From NCBI GenBank assembly GCA_022842745.1, contig JALHPA010000034.1:1-10869 (forward strand): a stretch of 10,869 bases of DNA, read 5' to 3'. This DNA is from Pirellulales bacterium (GTDB lineage Bacteria; Planctomycetota; Planctomycetia; Pirellulales; JALHPA01). Made by a program: the position numbers and the translations under genes. Positions 1-8,361 of this stretch are shown here, piece by piece; the first letter of the stretch is position 1; each line of letters opens with the position of its first letter. The notes beneath the pieces are model-generated. The model did not search any database. It saw only the letters and a program-made list of their open reading frames with translations, and was not told the DNA's origin.

Positions 1-386
1 GCGCCTTCTTGATCGCCGGCCGGGCAGGGGACGAAGCGGCCACCCGCATGCGCCGCGGAATGCTCGCAATTGGCCAGGACGCCGGCGCCTGGGCCGGCCA
101 CGAGATGCACGCCGGAAGCCTGCTGGTGTTCGGTTCATGCGGCGCGCGGCCCGGCGCCGGCATGCGGCGCGGGACAATCGCGCTATTCGGGTCCGCTCCA
201 CCGCTCCTGCCCACTTTCCGGCCTGCCTGGCAAGGCCCCATGACCATCATGCGGATGGTGCTGTCCCATTTGAACAGCCTCGGTTTTCTACCGGCCGCTC
301 CGGCCCTCGACCGGCGGTTCTCCCTCTACCACGGCGACCTGCTGGCCGGGGGTAGGGGCGAAATCCTGGTTGCGTCGGACGCCTGA
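1..386 (+). CDS. fhcC: Formylmethanofuran dehydrogenase subunit C, C-terminal part (5' end cut by window)
   Basis: The reading frame is open from the left edge (first full codon at 3) to TGA at 384-386, giving about 127 residues of the C-terminus. It shows the FwdC/FhcC repeat pattern of G-x2-M-x2-G followed by a short hydrophobic strand and G, as in 'RMRRGMLAIG', 'HAGSLLVFGSCG' and 'MRRGTIALFG'. The tail 'YHGDLLAGGRGEILV' is typical of the subunit end. The family forms a right-handed beta-helix. In bacteria it belongs to the formyltransferase/hydrolase (Fhc) complex, which handles formyl groups at the end of the tetrahydromethanopterin-linked formaldehyde oxidation route. By family knowledge, fhcA, fhcB and fhcD would be expected upstream, outside the window. 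The glutamate synthase GXGXG domain has the same fold, but the ending fits FhcC better. The real start is not visible. Confidence 0.85.
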   Translation, partial: AFLIAGRAGDEAATRMRRGMLAIGQDAGAWAGHEMHAGSLLVFGSCGARPGAGMRRGTIALFGSAPPLLPTFRPAWQGPMTIMRMVLSHLNSLGFLPAAPALDRRFSLYHGDLLAGGRGEILVASDA

Positions 387-399
387 CGCTTGGGCGGAC

Positions 400-576
400 A
401 AAGTTTTTTTCTCTAATTGTCCGTGCGCCAGCCGCTGTCCGCCGGTTTCACCCAAAAAACCAGCGGCAAGCGGCCCCTCTTGGCGTACAATAAGGTCACA
501 GCGCTATTCTGCGTTGGTCGCGCCGCGGGGCAGCCGTTCCACCGTTCGGCGACGCTCGAAAGTTTTTCTGTCTAAT
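400..576 (+). repeat. Imperfect direct repeat of a T-tract/TCTAAT element (copies at 400-417 and 559-576)
   Basis: Two 18-base copies, AAAGTTTTTTTCTCTAAT at 400-417 and AAAGTTTTTCTGTCTAAT at 559-576, differ at three positions. They lie in the gap between fhcC and the Hsp70 gene. Each ends in TCTAAT, which matches the sigma-70 -10 consensus at 5 of 6 bases. GACGCT precedes each copy by a few bases (385-390 and 551-556). The first copy is also flanked by a 6-bp inverted repeat (CGGACA 395-400, TGTCCG 418-423). Nothing else coding was seen between 387 and 599. Confidence 0.6.
486..491 (+). promoter_or_regulatory. Possible -10 box (TACAAT) upstream of the Hsp70 gene
   Basis: TACAAT matches the -10 consensus at 5 of 6 bases. 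The hexamer 17 bases upstream (463-468, GCGGCA) is only a weak -35. It would give a leader of about 100 bases. The second TCTAAT copy at 571-576 is a competing -10 that would give a leader of about 16 bases. The sequence does not decide between them. Confidence 0.3.
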
Positions 577-599
577 CCCGTTCTTCACACTTCTTGCCC

Positions 600-2177
600 A
601 TGTCCGCGTCGCCGCCTGCCGCCGTCGGCATCGATTTGGGCACGACCTATTCCGTGGTCGCGACCTTGGACGCCGATGGCCGCCCGGTCACGCTGGTTAA
701 CTCCGAAGGGGACTTGATTACCCCCAGCGCGGTTCTGTTTGACGGTTCGCTCACGGTCGTCGGCAAAGAGGCCCTCAAGGCCCTGGCCACCGACGCGCCC
801 AACGTCGCCCTCTCGGCCAAGCGCGACCTGGGCGAGCGGACCTACCGCCAGCCGATCGACGGTCACCGCTATCCCCCCGAAGCCATCCAGGCCTGGATCC
901 TGCACAAGCTCCAGCAGGACGCCAGCCGTCGCATCGGTCCCTTCAGCAAGGTGGTTATCACCGTTCCCGCCTACTTCGACGAAGTCCGCCGCAAAGCGAC
1001 GCAGGACGCCGGCTACATGGCCGGTCTCGAAGTCCTCGACATCATCAACGAGCCGACCGCCGCCGCGGTCGCCTTTGGATTCCACCGCGGATACTTAACC
1101 GGGGGGGGCGATTCCCTCCGCCCGCACAAGATCCTCGTCTACGATCTGGGAGGCGGGACGTTCGACGTCACCGTCATGGAAATCGAGGGGGGCAATTTCA
1201 CTACCCTGGCCACCGACGGCGACGTCCGCCTGGGGGGCCTCGATTGGGACCAGCGATTGGTCGATCTGGTCGCTGAGGAGTTCCTCTCCCGGCACGGCGT
1301 GGATCCCCGGCAAGACGCTTCCGCCGCCGGGCGGCTGTGGCGCGATTGCGAGGACGCCAAACGCACCCTCACCGCCCGCGCCAAGACTCAGATCGCCTAC
1401 GATTTCCAGGGTTTGCCGTTGCGGATGGAGGTCACGCGGGAAAAGTTTGCCGACATGACCCGCGACCTGCTCGACCGGACGCGCTTCACCGTCAACCAGA
1501 CGCTCCAAGCCGCCGGCCTGACCTGGAAGGACCTGGACCGGGTGCTGTTGGTCGGAGGTTCGACCCGCATGCCGATGGTCCGCGACATGCTCCGCGAGCT
1601 CTCCGGCCGCGAACCGGACTCCTCGATTTCGGCCGACGAAGCCGTGGCCCACGGCGCGGCCCTGCACGCCAGCCTGCTGTTGCGATCCGGCGAGGCCGAG
1701 CAGCACGGCTCCTTCCGCATCAAAAACGTCAACTCCCACAGCCTCGGCGTGGTGGCGATCGATCGCGCCACCGGGCGTCCCCGCAACGCGGTCCTGATCC
1801 CTCGCAATACCGCGCTTCCCGTCGCCGCCCGGCGAATATTTAAGACCCAGCGCGTCAACCAGAAGAACATTCTCGTGCAGATCGTCGAGGGAGAGAGCGC
1901 CTCCCCGGAAGATTGCTCCCCCCTGGGCAAATGCGTCGTCCGCGATCTCCCTGCCAACCTTCCGGCGCAAACCCCCATCGAGGTCCGCTTCGCCTACGGC
2001 GAAAACGGCCGGCTCCAGGTCCAGGTCCGCGTGGCCGGCAGCCAAACCACCCTTTCACACGAGATCGCCCGCGAAAACAGCCTGACCTTGGAGCAGCTTG
2101 AGATCTGGCGCAAATACATCCAGGGCACCTCGGCCCTCCCCCAGGAATCCGAGTACGAGCTGGCCGACGAAGACTGA
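600..2177 (+). CDS. Hsp70 family protein (DnaK-like, lacking the C-terminal lid)
   Basis: This is an ATP-dependent chaperone-type protein of 525 residues, against about 640 for DnaK. The actin-fold ATPase is complete by eye: phosphate-1 loop 'GIDLGTTYS' (residues 10-18), 'VPAYF' (122-126), 'NEPTAAAVAF' (150-159), phosphate-2 'YDLGGGTFDV' (181-190) and adenosine motif 'LLVGGSTRMP' (316-325). A substrate-binding beta-sandwich follows at about 370-490, with 'NSHSLGVVA' and 'PRNTALP' matching DnaK 'TPLSLGIE' and 'ERNTTIP'. Only about 35 residues follow, so the helical lid is missing. The usual hydrophobic interdomain linker (VLLLD in DnaK) is replaced by a polar stretch near residue 370. I chose ATG 600 over an in-frame TTG at 594; neither has a Shine-Dalgarno site. 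No dnaJ or grpE is adjacent, so this is probably a paralogue and not the housekeeping DnaK. Client and role are unknown. Confidence 0.9.
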   Translation: MSASPPAAVGIDLGTTYSVVATLDADGRPVTLVNSEGDLITPSAVLFDGSLTVVGKEALKALATDAPNVALSAKRDLGERTYRQPIDGHRYPPEAIQAWILHKLQQDASRRIGPFSKVVITVPAYFDEVRRKATQDAGYMAGLEVLDIINEPTAAAVAFGFHRGYLTGGGDSLRPHKILVYDLGGGTFDVTVMEIEGGNFTTLATDGDVRLGGLDWDQRLVDLVAEEFLSRHGVDPRQDASAAGRLWRDCEDAKRTLTARAKTQIAYDFQGLPLRMEVTREKFADMTRDLLDRTRFTVNQTLQAAGLTWKDLDRVLLVGGSTRMPMVRDMLRELSGREPDSSISADEAVAHGAALHASLLLRSGEAEQHGSFRIKNVNSHSLGVVAIDRATGRPRNAVLIPRNTALPVAARRIFKTQRVNQKNILVQIVEGESASPEDCSPLGKCVVRDLPANLPAQTPIEVRFAYGENGRLQVQVRVAGSQTTLSHEIARENSLTLEQLEIWRKYIQGTSALPQESEYELADED

Positions 2178-2182
2178 TCGGA

Positions 2183-2208
2183 CGCGCGGGGCCGCTGGCC
2201 TCCGCGCG
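2183..2208. terminator. Strong GC hairpin between convergent genes (bidirectional terminator)
   Basis: Arms CGCGCGG (2183-2189) and CCGCGCG (2202-2208) pair over 7 bp. The stem continues with GGCC (2190-2193) against GGCC (2197-2200), past one bulged T at 2201, around a GCT loop. That makes 11 bp, nearly all G-C. It starts 6 bases after the Hsp70 stop and lies 18 bases beyond the stop of the opposing gene. There is no T-tract on either side. The position between two converging genes argues for two-way termination. Confidence 0.65.
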
Positions 2209-2225
2209 GTTGGTTCAAGCCTTGG

Positions 2226-3191
2226 CTATTCCATCAACCGGACTTCTCGCCCCACTCCGCGTTGCCGCGCCAGCTCCACCGCTCTGGCCGCCAGGAGCAA
2301 ATCCTCGATCGCCAACCCCACCGACTTGAACACCGCAACCGCGCCCTGTTCCCGCTCCGCCGGTGCCTTGCCACCCACCAGATCGGCCAGTTCGACTACC
2401 CGCTCCCACGCAAACGCCCCTGCCTCCTCGGCCAATAGCAAATCCCCCCCCTCCGCGCGGCAGGCCGCTGCGCTGTCGCAGACCACGATCGCCGCTCGCC
2501 GCACGGTCTCGGCGTCGATCTCCGCCCGCCGCGGCCAATTGCTCCCCACGGCGCACACTACCGCCCCCTCCGCCAATTCGGCGCCGACCAGCACCGGTTG
2601 CGCGGCGCTGGTGGCCGTAATCACCAGCGGCATCTCTCGCACCGCCTCCTCTGGCCGATCCACCGCCCTCACATCCAGTTGCAACCGCTCCCCCATGCGC
2701 CGTGCAAACGCCTTGCGCCGCTCTGCATTACGGCTGAAAACCTTCACGGTCGATAGCGCGCAAACTTTGGCCGCCCCCTCCAATTGCGTTTCGGCCTGAT
2801 GCCCCGTCCCCAAGAGCCCCATCCGGTCGATTCCTGCCCCCCCCAGTGCCTGGAGGGCGACCCCCGTGGCCGCCCCCGTGCGCAACTGCCCCAGCCGGTC
2901 CGCCTCGACCAGCGCGACCAACTCTCCGCTAGCGGTTTCGTACATCCCGAACAGAAATTTCGCCCCCTGCCGCGTCGTGGTGTACGCTTTCCACCCAGCC
3001 AGTCCCAGGACGTCGGACGCCGCGCTCATCGTGTGCAGAATCGCCCCGCCCCCTTTCGCCCGCACCCGCGGCACGTTCGTCGCCTGTCCCGCGGACAATT
3101 GTCGAAACGCCTCCGCCGTGGTCCCTAGGGCCGCGTCCATGTCCACAAGCGCCGCCACGTCGGACTCGGTCAAAAACAAGACGGGCGACAT
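2226..3191 (-). CDS. Ornithine cyclodeaminase / mu-crystallin family NAD(P)-dependent protein
   Basis: The product has 321 residues, the usual family length. Members include ornithine cyclodeaminase, archaeal alanine dehydrogenase and related imino-acid reductases. Visible marks are Lys68 in 'GWKAYTT', Arg104 in 'LRTGAATG', the Rossmann loop 'GLLGTGHQA' (125-133), 'VGSNWPRRAEID' (215-226) and the C-terminal 'FKSVGLAIEDL' (288-298). In Pseudomonas ornithine cyclodeaminase the catalytic Asp sits in a 'GGDCPG' motif. By-eye alignment places Asn218 there instead, so true cyclodeaminase activity is doubtful and a dehydrogenase or reductase role is more likely. The substrate is unknown. ATG 3191 gives the expected N-terminus, with a weak GGA 8 bases upstream. 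It lies 63 bases after xylB on the same strand, so the two are probably cotranscribed. Confidence 0.88.
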   Translation of the reverse strand: MSPVLFLTESDVAALVDMDAALGTTAEAFRQLSAGQATNVPRVRAKGGGAILHTMSAASDVLGLAGWKAYTTTRQGAKFLFGMYETASGELVALVEADRLGQLRTGAATGVALQALGGAGIDRMGLLGTGHQAETQLEGAAKVCALSTVKVFSRNAERRKAFARRMGERLQLDVRAVDRPEEAVREMPLVITATSAAQPVLVGAELAEGAVVCAVGSNWPRRAEIDAETVRRAAIVVCDSAAACRAEGGDLLLAEEAGAFAWERVVELADLVGGKAPAEREQGAVAVFKSVGLAIEDLLLAARAVELARQRGVGREVRLME

Positions 3192-3254
3192 AGTCGTTTT
3201 CCGCGCTAGGTAGCCACGGCCGGCGGCGGCTCGATCATCGCTCGTCCCCCGGCC

Positions 3255-4802
3255 TCAGGACGACAACGCGGCAATCTGCTTGAAGTCGTTTTTCAACGAA
3301 CGGTACAACTGCTGATAGATCGGAAATCCCCGCTCGTAGGCGGCCGCCGGTCCTTTTTTCACCGGCGTCTCCTTGACCACGCGAATCGTGGCGTTGCAAG
3401 CCTCGACCACGTCCCGGTACGCCCCGCCCCCCACCGCCGCCAACAGCGCTGCGCCATAGGCCGGCCCCTCCTCCGCGTTCAAGGTCACCACCGGCTGTCC
3501 GAACGCATCCGCCTGGATCTGCCGCCACAAAGGACTCCGCGAGCCCCCGCCGCTGGCCCGGATCTGTTCCACCGGCGCTCCCAGCTCGCGGATTATCGCC
3601 AGGCTGTCCCGCATTGCATACGCCACCCCTTCCATGATCGCTCGCACCATGTGCCCCCGCCCGTGCTTGAGAGTCAGACCGATGAAGCATGCCCGCGCGT
3701 CGGGATCGGCGTGCGGCGTCCGTTCCCCCGACAGGTACGGCAGGAAAAACAGCCCTTCGCTCCCGGCCGGAACGGCCTCCGCCTCGGCCGTGAGGATCGA
3801 ATACGGGTCGGTCTTGCTCTTCTTCGCGGCCGCAATCTCCGCCTGGCAAAGCTGGTTGCGAAACCACTGCAAACACCCCCCCCCAGACAGGCTGACCCCC
3901 ATCATGTGCCACTTGCCGCGCACCGCGTGGCAGAACGTGTGCAGCCGTCCCGCGGGATCGACCTGCACCTCGTCGATATGCACGAACATGATCCCGGAAG
4001 TCCCGATGGAAGTGCTCAGCGTCCCGCGGCTCACGATCCCGTTCCCCACCGCCCCCGCGGCGCAGTCCCCCGCCCCCCCCACCACTTTGCACTCCGTCGT
4101 CAGCCCCAGTGCCTCGGCCGCCTCCCGCGTAAGCTGCCCCGTCACTTCCTCCGATTCGTAGCAGGGGGCGAACAGATCCACATCCAGCTCCAGCTTCGAT
4201 AGCAGCGGCTTTGACCATGTCCGCCGCGCCACGTCCAGCAGCAACATCCCGCTCGCGTCGCTTACGTCCGTCGCAAATTCCCCCGTCAGCCGCCGCCGCA
4301 CGTCGTCCTTCGGCAACAGCACTTTCACCGTGCGGGCAAAATTCCGTGGTTCGTGATTCCGCAGCCACAGGATCTTTGGCGCCGTGAACCCCGTCAGCGC
4401 CGGATTCGCCACCAGCTTGATAAGCTGCCGCCGTCCCCCGGCCCGCTGTTCGATCTCCTCGCATTCCGCGGCCGTCCGCTGGTCGTTCCAGAGTAGCGCC
4501 CGGCGGATCACCCGCTGCTGCTTGTCGAGAAACACCGACCCATGCATCTGGCCGGACAGGCCGATCGCCTTCACGTCGCCCGGCTTGATCTTCTTCCCCG
4601 GTTTCCCCGCCTTCTTGACCACCGCCCGCACTGTCTTGATCGTCGCCTGCCACCAGTCCTCAGGGTCCTGCTCGCTCCACAACGGCTTGGGGTGGTACGA
4701 CGGATAAAGCTCGGTCGCCTCGGCCACGATCCTCCCCCGCTCGTCGATCGCCAGAGTCTTGGTCCCCGAAGTCCCAATGTCGATCCCCAAAAAAATGCTC
4801 AT
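3255..4802 (-). CDS. xylB: Xylulokinase (FGGY carbohydrate kinase)
   Basis: The enzyme phosphorylates D-xylulose to xylulose 5-phosphate, which feeds the pentose phosphate pathway in the cytoplasm. At 515 residues it is slightly longer than E. coli XylB. The N-terminal phosphate loop is 'GIDIGTSGTK' (6-15). 'GLSGQMHG' (81-88) is the xylulose-binding signature that separates xylulokinases from glycerol and gluconate kinases. Asp246 in 'GGAGDCAAG' is the expected catalytic base. 'GERTPHADP' (359-367) and the second FGGY signature 'SGGGSRSPLW' (417-426) follow. The insert 'KKAGKPGKKIKPGDV' near 63-77 is basic and looks like a surface loop. No xylose isomerase is in the window. ATG 4802 has no Shine-Dalgarno site. 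The gene contains runs of nine and eight G on its coding strand (3876-3884 and 4073-4080). Confidence 0.93.
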   Translation of the reverse strand: MSIFLGIDIGTSGTKTLAIDERGRIVAEATELYPSYHPKPLWSEQDPEDWWQATIKTVRAVVKKAGKPGKKIKPGDVKAIGLSGQMHGSVFLDKQQRVIRRALLWNDQRTAAECEEIEQRAGGRRQLIKLVANPALTGFTAPKILWLRNHEPRNFARTVKVLLPKDDVRRRLTGEFATDVSDASGMLLLDVARRTWSKPLLSKLELDVDLFAPCYESEEVTGQLTREAAEALGLTTECKVVGGAGDCAAGAVGNGIVSRGTLSTSIGTSGIMFVHIDEVQVDPAGRLHTFCHAVRGKWHMMGVSLSGGGCLQWFRNQLCQAEIAAAKKSKTDPYSILTAEAEAVPAGSEGLFFLPYLSGERTPHADPDARACFIGLTLKHGRGHMVRAIMEGVAYAMRDSLAIIRELGAPVEQIRASGGGSRSPLWRQIQADAFGQPVVTLNAEEGPAYGAALLAAVGGGAYRDVVEACNATIRVVKETPVKKGPAAAYERGFPIYQQLYRSLKNDFKQIAALSS

Positions 4803-4951
4803 AGGTTAACCGGCTGAAAAGGAAACCTGGAAACAGGCCAGCGCTCCGCCGACCTCCGCCATCAAGAACCGCCGCGGCGCCCTGCCCCCGCCAGCCCGTC
4901 GCCACCCCCCCTCCTCAACGCCGCCGGCCCATCTCACTCCCCAGAGCGGGC

Positions 4952-4980
4952 AGTATACGAGAGCCAACGACCGGTGGGAA
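4952..4980 (-). promoter_or_regulatory. Candidate sigma-70 promoter of xylB
   Basis: On the minus strand TTCCCA (4980-4975, 4 of 6 to TTGACA) is followed by exactly 17 bases and TATACT (4957-4952, 5 of 6 to TATAAT). Transcription would start near 4945 and leave a leader of about 140 bases before ATG 4802. No riboswitch or operator was recognised in that leader. Confidence 0.5.
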
Positions 4981-5004
4981 CGGGGGCCACAGAGCGCGAT
5001 TCGG

Positions 5005-5026
5005 CTTGCCCCGCCGAAGCGGCAAG
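5005..5026 (-). terminator. UUCG-capped hairpin just after the hydrolase stop
   Basis: On the minus strand CTTG-CCGC-TTCG-GCGG pairs back to CAAG with two bulged G. This is a 4+4 bp stem closed by a stable UUCG tetraloop, starting 2 bases after the stop codon at 5028-5030. A tail of T residues is absent. It is a likely RNA 3'-end or mRNA-stabilising hairpin and a weaker case for intrinsic termination. Confidence 0.5.
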
Positions 5027-5027
5027 G

Positions 5028-5972
5028 TCATTCCTTCTTCGTCAGCACACTCCGGAAAAAATCCAGCGTCGCCTGCTCCGTCCGCGCGAGCTTTTCGCCC
5101 CCCCAGCCATGTTGGTCTCCCAACAGGATTTCCACCCGGCCCGGTACGCCCGCCTGCGATAACGCCGTCGCCATTTCAAATGCCTGCTCGTAGGGCACCA
5201 ATTGGTCTTTGGTGCCGTGGAAGATCAGCATCGGCGCATCCCCGGCGTTCACATACTTGACGGGAGAAATCCGCTCATACTCCGCCCGCTTCTCCGCGAG
5301 CGTCCCCCCCACGGCGTTCTTGATGATCCCGGCCGCCGCCGCCGGAAATTCCCGCACCAGGTTGGTCGGGCCGTAGTACGCCACCACCGCCTGCACCTTG
5401 CTCGAGACCCCCGGCGATCCGCCGTTCCCCTCCAGTCCGTCCGCCGGCTCCATCGTCCCCAACAGCATCACCAGGTGCCCCCCCGCCGAATCCCCCACCG
5501 CGCCGATCCGCTCCGGATCCAGCCCCAGCCGCTTCGCGTTCGCCCGCAGGAAACGGATCGCGCACTTGGAATCCTCGATCTGCGCAGGCAACAGGTTCTT
5601 TCCCTCCTTCGCCAGCCGGTAGCTGACCGTCGCGCTGACAAACCCCGCCTCCGCCGCCCGCTTCATCCGCTCGAAGTGCCCCTTCCGATTTCCCCCTGCC
5701 CAACCTCCGCCGTGAATGAACACCACCGCCGGCAAGGGCGCCGCGCGCTCCTTGGGCCGGGCCAGATCCAGCATCAGCTTCTCCTCCCCCCCCACCCCGT
5801 ACTCAATATTCTCCAAAACCTCGATCTCGACCGGCTTCGGCGCTTCCCCTCGCGCCGTCCCAGCCCCCATCCCAGCGCACAAGATCGCGATCGCGGCGAC
5901 TTTGATCCCGCTCCCCAACTTCCCACTCATCCCAGCCAGCCAGCCGCAGTTGTTTGTACGTTTCATAGCCAT
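5028..5972 (-). CDS. Secreted alpha/beta hydrolase (esterase/lipase, BD-FAE-like)
   Basis: This 314-residue serine hydrolase probably cleaves an ester outside the cytoplasm. The N-terminus has basic residues, a hydrophobic core 'VAAIAILCAGMGAG' (25-38) and a small-residue region before 'GEAPKP', which fits a Sec signal peptide cut near residue 42. Cys32 is not in a proper lipobox. The fold marks are the oxyanion motif 'HGGGW' (87-91), nucleophile elbow 'GDSAGG' (160-165, Ser162), acid Asp256 in 'HGTKDQLVP' and His288 in 'DQHGWGG'. The HGGGW/GDSAGG pair is shared by hormone-sensitive-lipase-type esterases and by bacterial feruloyl/acetyl-xylan esterases. Planctomycetes hold many of these near polysaccharide genes, but no substrate can be read here. 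ATG 5972 is taken as the start, with AGGA 13 bases upstream; an in-frame ATG at 5966 is an alternative. Confidence 0.85.
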   Translation of the reverse strand: MAMKRTNNCGWLAGMSGKLGSGIKVAAIAILCAGMGAGTARGEAPKPVEIEVLENIEYGVGGEEKLMLDLARPKERAAPLPAVVFIHGGGWAGGNRKGHFERMKRAAEAGFVSATVSYRLAKEGKNLLPAQIEDSKCAIRFLRANAKRLGLDPERIGAVGDSAGGHLVMLLGTMEPADGLEGNGGSPGVSSKVQAVVAYYGPTNLVREFPAAAAGIIKNAVGGTLAEKRAEYERISPVKYVNAGDAPMLIFHGTKDQLVPYEQAFEMATALSQAGVPGRVEILLGDQHGWGGEKLARTEQATLDFFRSVLTKKE

Positions 5973-6020
5973 ATCGCGAAAAAAGTCCTAAAATTCTCCA
6001 CCACTTCCAACCGCCCGCCG

Positions 6021-6049
6021 ATTATGCCCGCTCGGGGGGCGGAATGCAA
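6021..6049 (-). promoter_or_regulatory. Candidate sigma-70 promoter of the hydrolase gene
   Basis: On the minus strand TTGCAT (6049-6044) is followed by 17 bases and CATAAT (6026-6021, 5 of 6 to TATAAT). Transcription would begin near 6014, about 42 bases before ATG 5972. It separates the hydrolase from the upstream DUF433 gene. The rest of 5973-6215 shows no gene. Confidence 0.5.
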
Positions 6050-6171
6050 AGAATTCCACCGAACGTCTACGCAACCACGCTCATCGTCGACGCCTGCGAA
6101 TTCTTGACTGACTTCCCGTGTCATTTGCATGCGTTCTGGCCACGGAAGCGATCGGCAAAGCTGAGCCGGAT

Positions 6172-6198
6172 TTGGCTCATCTGCATGGAGCGAGCCAA
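6172..6198 (-). terminator. Weak hairpin behind the DUF433 gene
   Basis: Arms TTGGCTC and GAGCCAA (6198-6192 and 6178-6172 on the minus strand) form a perfect 7-bp stem around a 13-base loop, 17 bases after the DUF433 stop. There is no T-tract. It could end the glycine cleavage/DUF433 transcript, but the case is thin. Confidence 0.3.
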
Positions 6199-6215
6199 TC
6201 TGGGAGTAGCCTTAT

Positions 6216-6446
6216 CTAATGACTGCTACTCGCGCCTTCCTGTTCTCCCAGAAAGCGCCATGCAGCCGCCAAATCGTCGGGGGACAAGAATGGGTAATAA
6301 TCCAGCAGTTTGGCGTCGGAGACGCCTAGCTTTCGATATTGGCCCAGAATGGAGACCGGAACCCGAGTCCCGAGAATCCGTGGCTCGCCATTGCAAACGT
6401 CGGAAGTGCTTTCGATGCGACTGAGATTCTGATCGCTCGCATTCAT
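6216..6446 (-). CDS. DUF433 family small protein (VapB-type antitoxin-like), orphan
   Basis: The product has 76 residues, the usual size for DUF433. Its core 'NGEPRILGTRVPVSIL' (about residues 19-34) matches the family pattern gGkPvIrGTRipV. It is followed by 'LGVSDAKLLDYYPFLSPDDLAAAWRF', again family-like. DUF433 proteins have a winged-helix fold and are usually the antitoxin gene just before a DUF5615 PIN-like toxin. Here the downstream 240 bases contain no such partner in any frame. I chose ATG 6446 because it gives the family length. The frame stays open upstream to 6524, and ATG 6500 has an AAGG four bases before it, so a longer N-terminus of 94 residues is possible. The gene lies 85 bases after gcvPA on the same strand, where gcvPB would be expected. 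Confidence 0.75.
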   Translation of the reverse strand: MNASDQNLSRIESTSDVCNGEPRILGTRVPVSILGQYRKLGVSDAKLLDYYPFLSPDDLAAAWRFLGEQEGASSSH

Positions 6447-6531
6447 AGTCGAAATCTCGTGTTGAGTGTGTCCGACTGACGCGAAATTAACTGCGGGCAT
6501 ACCGCCTTGACGTCGGCTCGACAATTCCCCC

Positions 6532-7899
<1,368 letters not shown>

Positions 7900-7962
7900 T
7901 TTGAAACGCGAAAGGGAGCGGGACGAAAAATCGAAAATTGCGCCGGCAAATTCCTAGTGTCT

Positions 7963-8361
7963 CTAGTGCGCCTCTTCGTCGCACTGCCGCTGATACGTGG
8001 CGTAATCCATCAGCCCGCGGAGCGAATCCTCGCTGGTCAGTCTGACCCGGACCAGCCATCCCGCGCCGTACGGATCGGTATTCAGGGTCTCTAAATGGTT
8101 GGGCAGGTCCTGGTTCACCTCTACGACCTCCCCGTCCACCGGACTGTACAGATCGCTAACCGCTTTTACGGACTCGATTTCACCGAACGATTCTCCGGCC
8201 GACAATTGCCGTCCGACCGGCGGCAATTGCATAAACACCAGGTCCGTCAGCGCGGCGACCGCGAACGCGGAGACTCCAACCGTCGCTATCCGAGCGGCCC
8301 CGTCGTTCTCCAACGAAACCCATTCGTGCGTTTTGGCGTACAGCAGTTTTTCAGGCGACAT
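7963..8361 (-). CDS. gcvH: Glycine cleavage system H protein
   Basis: This lipoyl carrier of 132 residues shuttles the aminomethyl intermediate from the P-protein to the T-protein and electrons to the L-protein. The lipoylated lysine is Lys66 in 'GEIESVKAVSDLYSPVDGEV' (60-79), with the usual ES(V)KA context. 'THEWVSL' (11-17) is typical. The segment usually read as 'GITDYAQ..LGDIV' is here 'GVSAFAVAALTDLV', a noticeable but conservative drift. It lies 67 bases after gcvT and 63 before gcvPA in one apparent operon. ATG 8361 gives the family N-terminus; no Shine-Dalgarno site is visible. Confidence 0.96.
   Translation of the reverse strand: MSPEKLLYAKTHEWVSLENDGAARIATVGVSAFAVAALTDLVFMQLPPVGRQLSAGESFGEIESVKAVSDLYSPVDGEVVEVNQDLPNHLETLNTDPYGAGWLVRVRLTSEDSLRGLMDYATYQRQCDEEAH

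Noticed and set aside
1095..2045. Long open frame of 316 codons opposite the Hsp70 gene
   Set aside because: It lies wholly antisense to a gene with clear family motifs. Its Gly/Asp/Val-rich, low-information composition is typical of mirror frames in high-GC DNA.
3235..4653. Open frame of 472 codons within xylB on the same strand
   Set aside because: It is a shifted frame of xylB with an extreme Gly/Arg/Ala composition; the xylulokinase frame carries all motifs.
5202..6107. Open frame of 301 codons opposite the hydrolase gene
   Set aside because: It is rich in Arg, Pro and His with no domain pattern and is antisense to an intact hydrolase.
5973..6215. DUF5615 toxin gene downstream of DUF433
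   Set aside because: All three minus frames were read; none shows the DUF5615 N-terminus or its Asp-containing motifs, and two frames stop early.
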